Positions 38,733-45,932 of a DNA stretch of 64,000 nt are shown here, piece after piece; within the stretch, counting starts at the first letter, position 1; every line of letters begins with the position of its first letter. Source of the DNA: a virus. The stretch lies in IMG/VR virus record IMGVR_UViG_3300018954_000017, positions 1 through 64,000 of that record; one strand, written 5' to 3'. Below the pieces are notes generated by a model. That model worked only from the letters and a program-made list of their open reading frames with translations, had not been told where the DNA came from and did no database searches. Both the position numbers and the translations under genes were made by a program.

Positions 38733-39236
38733 TCAAAATTTTACTCTCTCTTCAATTTCAGTCCAGTTGTCTTCTTTCAATTTAGTCAAGTCGGAGTTTA
38801 AGCCTTTGAGTTGACTGAAGCTTTCATAGCCGCCCTCTGGTTGTCTCGATAGAATCTTCTGTGCGTAGCCATCGCCAATCCCAGGCATCTCTAGCAACTG
38901 AGGTTTGCTGAGGATGGGCAGACGCTCTTCGGGTGAAACGGGGTCGGGCAACACGTCGATCTTTGGTGTGTCGAATACGGGCAGAGGTTCGCCATTGCGA
39001 CGGGAGTCTACCACTTGGAAGCCTTCGAGTTCAGAGGTTTTTGCGGGTTCACGGAGGAGAAGTTCAATGGTTTCGTTTTCGTATAGAAACTGAAAGATTG
39101 GATGTTTGTGGAGAGCCTCAACATCTTCGTCAGGAATGTTGAGGTTAATTCCGGGCATAACGAACAGCGTTTTCTGTTGTTTGCCGAGCATGTAGTTGAA
39201 AGTGTAGCCGGAGCCGTTGTTGCGAATGGATGCCAT
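38733..39236 (-). CDS. Helix-hairpin-helix virion-associated protein candidate
   Basis: 167 aa. The N-terminal ~60 residues (MLGKQQKTLFVMPGINLNIP then LHKHPIFQFL) resemble a small phage head/tail-associated module. The C-terminal ~60 carry a ComEA-type HhH: ILSKPQLLEMPGIGDGYAQK ... SFSQLKGLN. The HhH binds DNA non-specifically, so a DNA-end or capsid-internal role is plausible. First gene of the 35.7-39.2 kb minus operon. Confidence 0.5.
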   Translation of the reverse strand: MASIRNNGSGYTFNYMLGKQQKTLFVMPGINLNIPDEDVEALHKHPIFQFLYENETIELLLREPAKTSELEGFQVVDSRRNGEPLPVFDTPKIDVLPDPVSPEERLPILSKPQLLEMPGIGDGYAQKILSRQPEGGYESFSQLKGLNSDLTKLKEDNWTEIEERVKF

Positions 39237-39347
39237 AGTTTGCTTTTGTTGACTGGGGTTTATAGAAGAAAGTATAATGTAGGACGAGGGGTTAGTGCTT
39301 ACGATTCACCCCTCGACTTGAACAGATCACTTATGGAGATAAGCAAT

Positions 39348-40295
39348 ATGTCTATTCTAGACTATAATTTTGGAATTGAGTTCAATCCGGAAACACATAT
39401 CTTAGGTGACCTGTGTTCTTTGCGACACAGGTATCAAGGTTTAGATTTCAGTTTGCGTTTGAAAAAGACAAACCAATGTTGTTTCTGTAAGCGTGAGTAT
39501 AGACAGAAGAAAGACGAAACAGTGCATCCTGAGCGCGTTGCTCGTAAAAAAGAGTTTCATCAAAAAAAAGATAAGCCAGTTTCGGCAGAACGTTTTCCAT
39601 TTAATCCTCAAAGTCATCAGTTAGGTAACCTTTGCAAAGAACGTCACAATTATGACAGTACAGGGAAGACACTTCGCAAGAAAACAAAAAATGGACTAGG
39701 TGGCAATTGTATAGCGTGTGAACGAGAGCAATATCAGGCTAAAGCTGATTTGCGTATTGCAGAACAGCATAAAACGCAACCGTATGTCAAGCACTGCAAA
39801 TGTGACAGTTGTCAGGTTGAGTTGAAGCGAAGAGCAGATCAAAGGTTGATTGCTCAAAAAATTACGACTAAAGCTTGGTTAGAAAGAAACCCAGATTATC
39901 ACAAAGACTGGCAGAAAACAGGAAAAGGATTGGAATATCGAAGAGAAAAAGATAAATTGAGACACGCCAGGAAAAGAAAACCAGGTGGTTCTCGCTATTC
40001 TCCTGTAGAATGGCAAGAAAGAAAAGCATTGTTTGACAACAAATGTGTCTATTGTGGTAGTAGTAGTCACATCACTTTAGAGCACGTTATTCCGTTGTGT
40101 GATGACAGAGGATTTGATAGAATCACGAACATCGTTCCGGCTTGTTGGGAATGCAACTGTAAGTCTAAACGTGACAAAAGAATGGCTGACTGGTATCCGC
40201 AGCAACCATTCTTCACGATACAGAGGTTTGAGAAATTGATGTCTGCTTTGGGAGAGGCAGAGATCGACGCTGTGCTTTCCGATCTAGACCTTTAA
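39348..40295 (+). CDS. HNH endonuclease with duplicated zinc-finger repeat
   Basis: 315 aa from the ATG at 39348 (GGAG nine bases upstream); an in-frame ATG lies 15 bp earlier. Two ~45-aa repeats near the N-terminus (FNPETHILGDLC...CCFCKREY and FNPQSHQLGNLC...CIACEREQY) each contain Cys pairs. The C-terminal HNH has CVYCG...TLEHVIPLCDDRG and a later NIVPACWECN...K. Free-standing HNH genes inserted among structural genes are typical mobile homing-type nucleases. Plus strand, convergent with the capsid gene. Confidence 0.8.
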   Translation: MSILDYNFGIEFNPETHILGDLCSLRHRYQGLDFSLRLKKTNQCCFCKREYRQKKDETVHPERVARKKEFHQKKDKPVSAERFPFNPQSHQLGNLCKERHNYDSTGKTLRKKTKNGLGGNCIACEREQYQAKADLRIAEQHKTQPYVKHCKCDSCQVELKRRADQRLIAQKITTKAWLERNPDYHKDWQKTGKGLEYRREKDKLRHARKRKPGGSRYSPVEWQERKALFDNKCVYCGSSSHITLEHVIPLCDDRGFDRITNIVPACWECNCKSKRDKRMADWYPQQPFFTIQRFEKLMSALGEAEIDAVLSDLDL

Positions 40296-40299
40296 AAGG

Positions 40300-41229
40300 T
40301 TACAAACCCTCATACATTCTTATTGACATGAACTTCAAAGGTACGATTCCGCCTGTACGTGCGCGACAGACCACTCGATTAGAGAATGTTACTTCCTGGG
40401 GTGGTCTCTGTTCAAAATCGAGCGGAATCTCGTAACGGATCTTGTTTACGTTCTTCTGATACGCGATCATCAGGTCACTACCACCAGTTCCAGCTCCGCT
40501 CAACATCTCGCAAGGCAAAATTTCCTTAATACCAGACGGGTTTGCTCGTTGGGTTTCAAGGATGAACTTCAGCAGAGTGTTATCGGTATTCGCTGGAAAC
40601 ACTAGTTCGCTAATGCGGTCGTATTGAGCCTGGGGTATCAGTAGAATCTCAGGTTTTTCAATACTCCGGGTAGCTTGGCGCATTCGGGTCAGGAAGCTAG
40701 TAATCTCAAGATACAGTTGATCAGCGGTTTTGTGAATCCATCGCGTACTATTGGTGCCACCGTTGCTATTGCCGTTATTGGGCGCAGTCTCGCGTGTCAC
40801 GTTGGGAAGATTGAATAATCCAAGTAGACCATTCTCAGCAGCACCCACATAACCCAAACGATCTAAACCTTCCTCAATGACCCGACGAGCAGTAATTGCC
40901 AGTTCAGCGGAGATATTGACTCCAGCGTACTGAGCTGCTTCAAGGTCTTCGAGAGTAATTTCGTAACCGTCAACCAGTGTGCGAATGATGCCCATTTTTT
41001 TCTGGACATAGTTATTGACCAACGGAACATCTTGAGCGCCATTAGAAAGGATTTTAGCCTCACCGACCGCTGTCATGAGCGTGTAGCTGAATGTCTCTGC
41101 TCGGTAGTCAACCTGATTGGTAATCGGAACCAACATGCCATTGGACATCATGAGGTCTGGAAACTCCTCTTTAACGACCAAGTTCATGACATATTCTAAT
41201 TGGTCACGAAAGAAAATACTGTTAGGCAT
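40300..41229 (-). CDS. Major capsid protein (DUF2184 family)
   Basis: 309 aa. The family is recognised from the N-terminal MPNSIFFRDQLEYVMNLVV arm and the P-domain-like region ending IPLDFEQRPPQ and a C-terminal VPLKFMSIRMYEGL. Length fits DUF2184 capsid proteins. HK97-fold shell subunit. Preceded by decoration and scaffold genes in the normal order. Confidence 0.8.
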   Translation of the reverse strand: MPNSIFFRDQLEYVMNLVVKEEFPDLMMSNGMLVPITNQVDYRAETFSYTLMTAVGEAKILSNGAQDVPLVNNYVQKKMGIIRTLVDGYEITLEDLEAAQYAGVNISAELAITARRVIEEGLDRLGYVGAAENGLLGLFNLPNVTRETAPNNGNSNGGTNSTRWIHKTADQLYLEITSFLTRMRQATRSIEKPEILLIPQAQYDRISELVFPANTDNTLLKFILETQRANPSGIKEILPCEMLSGAGTGGSDLMIAYQKNVNKIRYEIPLDFEQRPPQEVTFSNRVVCRARTGGIVPLKFMSIRMYEGL

Positions 41230-41245
41230 TTGTTATATCAGTTCC

Positions 41246-41788
41246 TTATAGTTTCAAGTCGAGAATAGCCAGACCTGCTGCGTTGGTTTTCTCAAACCAT
41301 TGTGCGTTAGCAAGTGGCAGCGTTTCACCAGCAACAGCAGCACTACGGAAGTTGCCCAATTGCAAAACACCTGTGCCAGGAGCAAAGCGAACGTGGACAG
41401 GCAGGTTGCGGTCTACTGGGGTTTCGCTATAGACGTAAATTTTCCCGACTTTTCTCGTAGGAATTGAGTACTTGGCAGGATAGTTCGTGGAAAGGTTGTC
41501 GGTAGTTTCGTAGAAGTAACTGGGTTCCCCAGTCACCTGTGGTGTACGATAGCGCAGTACGGCTACACCCAAGATAACATCAGTAGCAGCAGTCGGCAGT
41601 TTGACAGTAGGACGACCTGTAGTGTCGGCACCCCCAGCGTATGCGAGAGCCTGACCGTATTCGATAGGGACTGTGGAAATAGTTGTGATATCTTCAGTAC
41701 CATGTTCTACACCAAACAGCATCCCCTTAAGGGCTTTAGCGTGGTAGTAGTTGTAGTCTGAAGTTACGTATTGACTTGCACCAGCCAT
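41246..41788 (-). CDS. Capsid decoration / stabilisation protein
   Basis: 180 aa, beta-rich. Contains VILGVAVLRYR and a GKIYVYSETPVDRNLPVHVR stretch like DUF2190/trimeric head-cement proteins. Sits directly before the major capsid gene in transcription order, as usual for this type of phage. Confidence 0.65.
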   Translation of the reverse strand: MAGASQYVTSDYNYYHAKALKGMLFGVEHGTEDITTISTVPIEYGQALAYAGGADTTGRPTVKLPTAATDVILGVAVLRYRTPQVTGEPSYFYETTDNLSTNYPAKYSIPTRKVGKIYVYSETPVDRNLPVHVRFAPGTGVLQLGNFRSAAVAGETLPLANAQWFEKTNAAGLAILDLKL

Positions 41789-41800
41789 TAATTGTCTCCT

Positions 41801-42604
41801 TTATTTGTTTGAGTAGGCGGAAGGCAGCTTGCGCTCTTTTCTCGCCTTCATGGTGGGCGAGTCTTCTTTGGGTGTGAAAGAACCCTTCTTGTCTCCAGCA
41901 TCCAACGTCAAACCTCGATTCTGTTCGATAGCAGCAGCAAGCTGTTGTGAACCTTCGTCAGCTTTAGTGGGCGCGGGAGCATCGGCTACAGTTGGCTTGA
42001 GAGCAAGATACAGGTGTTCAACAAACATGTCGCGTTCGTCACCAGAGCTGTCAATGCGAGCCTTAGCTTCTGCGGGTAGCGTTGCAATGGTCTTGAGATA
42101 CTGAGCCTTGTAGTCAAGGGGGCTTAGACCGAAATCTGGCTCAAATGCTGAGTCAACTTTCTTGAGGGCGGGAGTCACTTCAGATACAACAGACAGAAAC
42201 TCTTTGCAGTAAGACTTTACTTCATCTGAGTCCATCTTTGGCTTACCTTTGCCTTTCTTCGGTTTGCCATCTTCACCCATTTCTTCTTCAATATCTTCGT
42301 CCGGCTTCTTGCTGTGGGCGTTTTTCAGCTCGGCATCTTTTGCATCCAATTTAGTCTGTAGCGCGACAATGTCAGCATCAGCCTGAACTTTAGCGGCATT
42401 AGCAGTACTTAGGGAGGCTTGAGCTTCTGAGAGTTGAGAATCCAGGGTGGTACGTGCAGTTTCTGCGGCATCCAATCGGGTTTTGTAATCTGAGAGTTCA
42501 ATGGCTAGAGAGTCGTATTTGCTCAACTGTGTTTCGATAGCACTTCCGAGTGCTGCATCGTCTAATTGAAATACGCTGTTGCCAAGTTTAATGGCTTGTG
42601 GCAT
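41801..42604 (-). CDS. Scaffold-like protein
   Basis: 267 aa. A long Ala-rich coiled coil (about 25-95), an acidic/Gly-Lys segment (EEEMGEDGKPKKGKGKPK region), then a helical C-terminal half with PTMKAR near the end. Such coiled-coil proteins between protease and capsid genes serve as assembly scaffolds. The function is inferred from position and composition. Confidence 0.6.
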   Translation of the reverse strand: MPQAIKLGNSVFQLDDAALGSAIETQLSKYDSLAIELSDYKTRLDAAETARTTLDSQLSEAQASLSTANAAKVQADADIVALQTKLDAKDAELKNAHSKKPDEDIEEEMGEDGKPKKGKGKPKMDSDEVKSYCKEFLSVVSEVTPALKKVDSAFEPDFGLSPLDYKAQYLKTIATLPAEAKARIDSSGDERDMFVEHLYLALKPTVADAPAPTKADEGSQQLAAAIEQNRGLTLDAGDKKGSFTPKEDSPTMKARKERKLPSAYSNK

Positions 42605-42759
42605 AGTTTATGCAAGCATGAGTGAATGAGTGATTAAGTGTTGCGAAGCAACCTTTCGTATGGGTTCTTCGATTTAAAGCTCGAAGATACGGTACATTTA
42701 TGAGTGGACTATTCTAGGCTACGGAATTCTACAGCAAACTAATGTGGTATTTGTACGCA

Positions 42760-42963
42760 TTAGTCTACAATTGCTGCTGAGTAGTTTGATTTCAAGCGTT
42801 CAGTTACGGACTTCAAAAACTCTACGTTATTCAAATCTGGCTCATTCCACTGAAGACTAGCCAATAGTTGTCCAATTTCTTCTGCTCCCTCTAGCTGCAC
42901 ATGATCGTCAATAGCTTCTGCTGTTCCTATTGATCCGCCGTCTTTATAAATCTCAATCTTCAT
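42760..42963 (-). CDS. Small protein coupled to the kinase-like gene
   Basis: 67 aa, acidic, starts in a 4-bp overlap with the stop of the kinase-like gene. MKIEIYKDGGSIGTAEAID start, then a helical C-terminal half. No family recognised. Position and coupling suggest an immunity/antidote or chaperone for the upstream product; inference only. Confidence 0.5.
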   Translation of the reverse strand: MKIEIYKDGGSIGTAEAIDDHVQLEGAEEIGQLLASLQWNEPDLNNVEFLKSVTERLKSNYSAAIVD

Positions 42964-43946
42964 AGTCTGAATAATTCTCCATAAGTAGTTTTACCGGGAA
43001 CATAGGTTTTCTCGATGTGGTTAAGTCTGCGACGTACAATGGGATCGTTACCGGATGCTTCAATAATTTTGTCTTTATTGTCGAGCATGTTTTTGACTGG
43101 TTTTTCTGATATGATCCGCTCTTTAGTTTCTTTACGAGCAAACAACATGTCGTCTATATGAAAGCCAATATCTAAATCATCATTACGACGTAAGAAATTA
43201 TTTTTACGTTGTCGGTCTTTGATTTTTTTGGGGTCGCCAAGAGCTATGTAGAATGTGTTGACGGGATTGTATTTAAGCGGGTCAGAACTTTTTTGTCCTG
43301 TTGTGAAGTACCGATTTCCAAAGCTCAACTCATTATCAATTAATTTCACTTGTCCGCTTTGGGTTACGAATGTATTCCCCATGTGTCGATCGCTTTGATC
43401 TATCACATAGTCATATAACAACGCTTTTTCGGCTGTCTCTTTGTCATAGAACAATTTGCGTTCTTTCTGCTCCCTACTGACTTCTTTTCCTAAATATGGT
43501 GACACAGCGTATGTTTCCCCATTAATTTTGTATTGTTTGATGGGAACAACGTTATCACCAAGACCCATTGCTTCGCCAATTTTGTACGCCTTCTCTTCTG
43601 CTCGAAATTCCGAAGCCTTCATCCCCCCTTTGACAAAGTATTTTTTGCCATCAATTTCAATGGTACCAATGTTGGCTCCATTTTTGCTCTTTAGACCAAG
43701 ATTAGTGATTTGAGCATTAGAAACTTTAGTCTCATCAGGTAAACTATTGTTAACTTTAGAGTCACTAGTTGCTTTACTACTACCTCCTCCCCCAGAACTC
43801 CAGCGACCTGTACGATCGCGAGGCTGACGAGGGTTGTAATCTAAATGAAGATCAGGGTGGTTTAATAAAAATGAGGCACAATTGAGAAGATTAAAACCGT
43901 CCACATTAGACCCCCAAAAGAATACTGGCAGCTTGTATGAAATCAA
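42960..43946 (-). CDS. PI3/4-kinase-like effector with NPxQPRD tag
   Basis: 328 aa. An N-terminal hydrophobic segment LLNCASFLL (20-28) is followed by YNPRQPRDRTGRW (37-49), a Gly/Ser linker and a kinase-like domain. SDRHMGN (about 189-195) corresponds to the catalytic DRHxxN of PI3/4-kinases and IDNELSFG (about 204-211) to the metal-binding IDxG. KYFVKGG provides the ATP-lysine region. The first 41 bp overlap the protease gene. Located within the head operon, so the product may be carried in or assembled with the capsid; its target is unknown. HipA-like kinases are an alternative. Confidence 0.6.
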   Translation of the reverse strand: MISYKLPVFFWGSNVDGFNLLNCASFLLNHPDLHLDYNPRQPRDRTGRWSSGGGGSSKATSDSKVNNSLPDETKVSNAQITNLGLKSKNGANIGTIEIDGKKYFVKGGMKASEFRAEEKAYKIGEAMGLGDNVVPIKQYKINGETYAVSPYLGKEVSREQKERKLFYDKETAEKALLYDYVIDQSDRHMGNTFVTQSGQVKLIDNELSFGNRYFTTGQKSSDPLKYNPVNTFYIALGDPKKIKDRQRKNNFLRRNDDLDIGFHIDDMLFARKETKERIISEKPVKNMLDNKDKIIEASGNDPIVRRRLNHIEKTYVPGKTTYGELFRL

Positions 43947-44568
43947 ACAGCGGTTTGGGTGGGACTAAAGCTAGATCTTGTACTTCAATAGTTGATTGCT
44001 GTTCCGCAAACTCTTCGTCACTATCGAATCTAACTCTTGCATTCCGACCCGCTCGTGCAAAGTCAACAATTGCCAAGTGATTGTACCTAATGTTACGCTG
44101 TCGCTTATCGTAAGTGAGCTGCTCACCTTCATCATTAGTCCAGGTGCCCGACTCATCTGTTACGTCGCAATCGTAGCCACAGGATAACTCTCGCATACCT
44201 TTAGCTATTACAGCGTCGATACCGTCCTTCTTTTGAAGGTTGAGTTTGACACGAATGTACGGGTTGACCAATGCATCAATATCATCCCCTACAACTCCAA
44301 CTCCGTATTGATTAAAATTGCCAGGAGTCACCCGCACTGGAGGGTGTTTGACAGTAAGCGGAACTCCAGCCAGTGTGTGGAGTGAGTCTTCGTTCAGCAC
44401 ATCTTCTGGGTGCCGAAGTTCACGAATGATTTTACCAGAGGTGCGATCGCGATACTCGAAGACGCCGACTCTAGTAGCAATACCATCGAGCCGAAGGTGA
44501 CCTTGGTGAGCTTTAAAGGGCTTATGTAGCGATTGAATAATTGTGCCGTTGTCAAATCTAAATGTCAT
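43906..44568 (-). CDS. Prohead protease / head maturation protein (DUF2213)
   Basis: 220 aa. DUF2213 pattern: GVFEYRD near residue 35, LTVKHPPV, MRELSCGYDCDV, and YNHLAIVDFARAGRNARVR. This group acts as Mu-I-like or related prohead proteases. The C-terminus ends FIQAASILLGV, resembling the hydrophobic starts of the two effector-like proteins. Directly upstream of scaffold and capsid genes in function. Confidence 0.7.
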   Translation of the reverse strand: MTFRFDNGTIIQSLHKPFKAHQGHLRLDGIATRVGVFEYRDRTSGKIIRELRHPEDVLNEDSLHTLAGVPLTVKHPPVRVTPGNFNQYGVGVVGDDIDALVNPYIRVKLNLQKKDGIDAVIAKGMRELSCGYDCDVTDESGTWTNDEGEQLTYDKRQRNIRYNHLAIVDFARAGRNARVRFDSDEEFAEQQSTIEVQDLALVPPKPLFDFIQAASILLGV

Positions 44569-44571
44569 TGA

Positions 44572-44763
44572 TTATACAGTGCCTAATAGTAAACGAGATG
44601 CAAATGCTAGAGTTGGTTGAGGGAAACTTAAAGTACGTCGTTCGATTTCATCTTCTGAAAGATCTGAAGCGTATAAATCAAGAATCTTATTTACATCGTC
44701 AAAACTGATATTCTTTTCAGCACACATTTTTTTTACGATTTCTGTACTTGTCAGTTTGCTCAT
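44572..44763 (-). CDS. Small protein coupled to the unknown effector, paralogue of 50739-50933
   Basis: 63 aa, start overlaps the effector stop by 4 bp. Similar to the 64-aa product at 50739: a helical start, ..LDLYAS..SEDEI..R..., and a C-terminal PxPxxAxxxxLLL. Possible immunity-like partner; function unknown. Confidence 0.5.
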   Translation of the reverse strand: MSKLTSTEIVKKMCAEKNISFDDVNKILDLYASDLSEDEIERRTLSFPQPTLAFASRLLLGTV

Positions 44764-45587
44764 GTTTTCTTTTGTTTTCTATAGTTTTCTGCGGTTTGCC
44801 TGTACTCACTTGCAGCTTCTTCGGCTTCTTCTTCGGTGATACGTAAATCGAATTCTTCTTCTCTAACCCTTTTCATGTCAGGTTCAAGCTTTCCGTTTTT
44901 CACGACTGCATATTGATACCCCCCAGCCTCCCCACCAGAAGGTCTGCTGAATTTTGCTATTCTTTCGTAAGCGTATGCTCTGACTGCACCATATTCATCG
45001 CTGTCATCGGTATATGCAGAGGTTTGATACTGTTCTCCATCTTCTCTACGGGAAGCATCATATTGAAGTATCTTGGCAATTTTGATGGAGATACGATTAC
45101 TTTCTTCTGAACTGATCTTGTCATCTTTGTCAAAACTGTCGTTAATGCTAAAATCAACAACTTTAGATTTGCCGTCACCTACGGGTAATATACTGACATC
45201 TAGTTTGTTGTTCTCTTTTGTAGTGTGACTGTATGCAAAACCACCACGACCCAGATCTGTTTCTTCAACATCTTTTAATTTGGGCTTAGATTCCTCTAGT
45301 TTGACTTTGTTTGCTTCCTCTTCAAGTTTTCGGGCGTGTGCTCGACCAATTGCACTATTAGGATCAAATAGCTGCTCAGATCCATTGCGGTTCTCGGCAC
45401 CACTTTCAACCCACCTGCCGTCCCCACCTCGACTTTGGTTTGGATTGTACCCAGATCTCCGAGCACTTGATGAAGAGGGCGATGCACTAGATCCACCACT
45501 CTCTCCAGACGATCTACTTCGTGTGGTGTCAGTTTTAAATTGATCAAATAGTATTGATGCGCTAGTCAATAAATCATTCATGTACAT
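44760..45587 (-). CDS. Effector-like protein with NPxQ tag, unknown domain
   Basis: 275 aa. N-terminal LLTSASILF (6-14), a Ser-rich linker and YNPNQSRGGDGRW (47-59) match the layout of the kinase-like protein. The remaining ~200 residues contain a strand-rich region and ISIKIAKILQYDASRR, AVRAYAYERIAKFSRP, and an acidic helical C-terminus. I do not recognise the domain. It lies between portal and protease with a 4-bp coupled small gene after it. Confidence 0.5.
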   Translation of the reverse strand: MYMNDLLTSASILFDQFKTDTTRSRSSGESGGSSASPSSSSARRSGYNPNQSRGGDGRWVESGAENRNGSEQLFDPNSAIGRAHARKLEEEANKVKLEESKPKLKDVEETDLGRGGFAYSHTTKENNKLDVSILPVGDGKSKVVDFSINDSFDKDDKISSEESNRISIKIAKILQYDASRREDGEQYQTSAYTDDSDEYGAVRAYAYERIAKFSRPSGGEAGGYQYAVVKNGKLEPDMKRVREEEFDLRITEEEAEEAASEYRQTAENYRKQKKT

Positions 45588-45665
45588 ATCTGACTGTTAA
45601 TGCTAAACTAGCAACAGAAAGTACTTTTGATTTACGTAAAACACCATAGTTTACTAGAGTTACAT

Positions 45666-45932
45666 ATGTTCGTAGATATAATTGACAATGTGATAACAAC
45701 AACATTGGGTGAGCAAGTCGAGGAAGTGTCTATGGGATTGCTGTTAAATGTGAACGGGCAGGAGCAAGGCATTCCTGTTCGGGAACTAACTGACATTTAC
45801 CTAGACAACGAAGATATAAGTCAAGCGACTAAGTTGTATGTTACTTACCAAGATCAGGAATACGAATTCAAAGTACCTGAACAGGATACGGCTGACTGGC
45901 AGTATTTAGAACATTTAATCGAATTAGAATAG
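45666..45932 (+). CDS. Small acidic protein, sense-opposed to the head operon
   Basis: 88 aa from the ATG at 45666; strongly acidic. The stop abuts the portal gene's 3' end (45933), tail to tail. The only plus gene within the head operon. No family recognised; it might be an immunity protein for the portal's HNH-like C-terminus, but this is speculation. Confidence 0.5.
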   Translation: MFVDIIDNVITTTLGEQVEEVSMGLLLNVNGQEQGIPVRELTDIYLDNEDISQATKLYVTYQDQEYEFKVPEQDTADWQYLEHLIELE

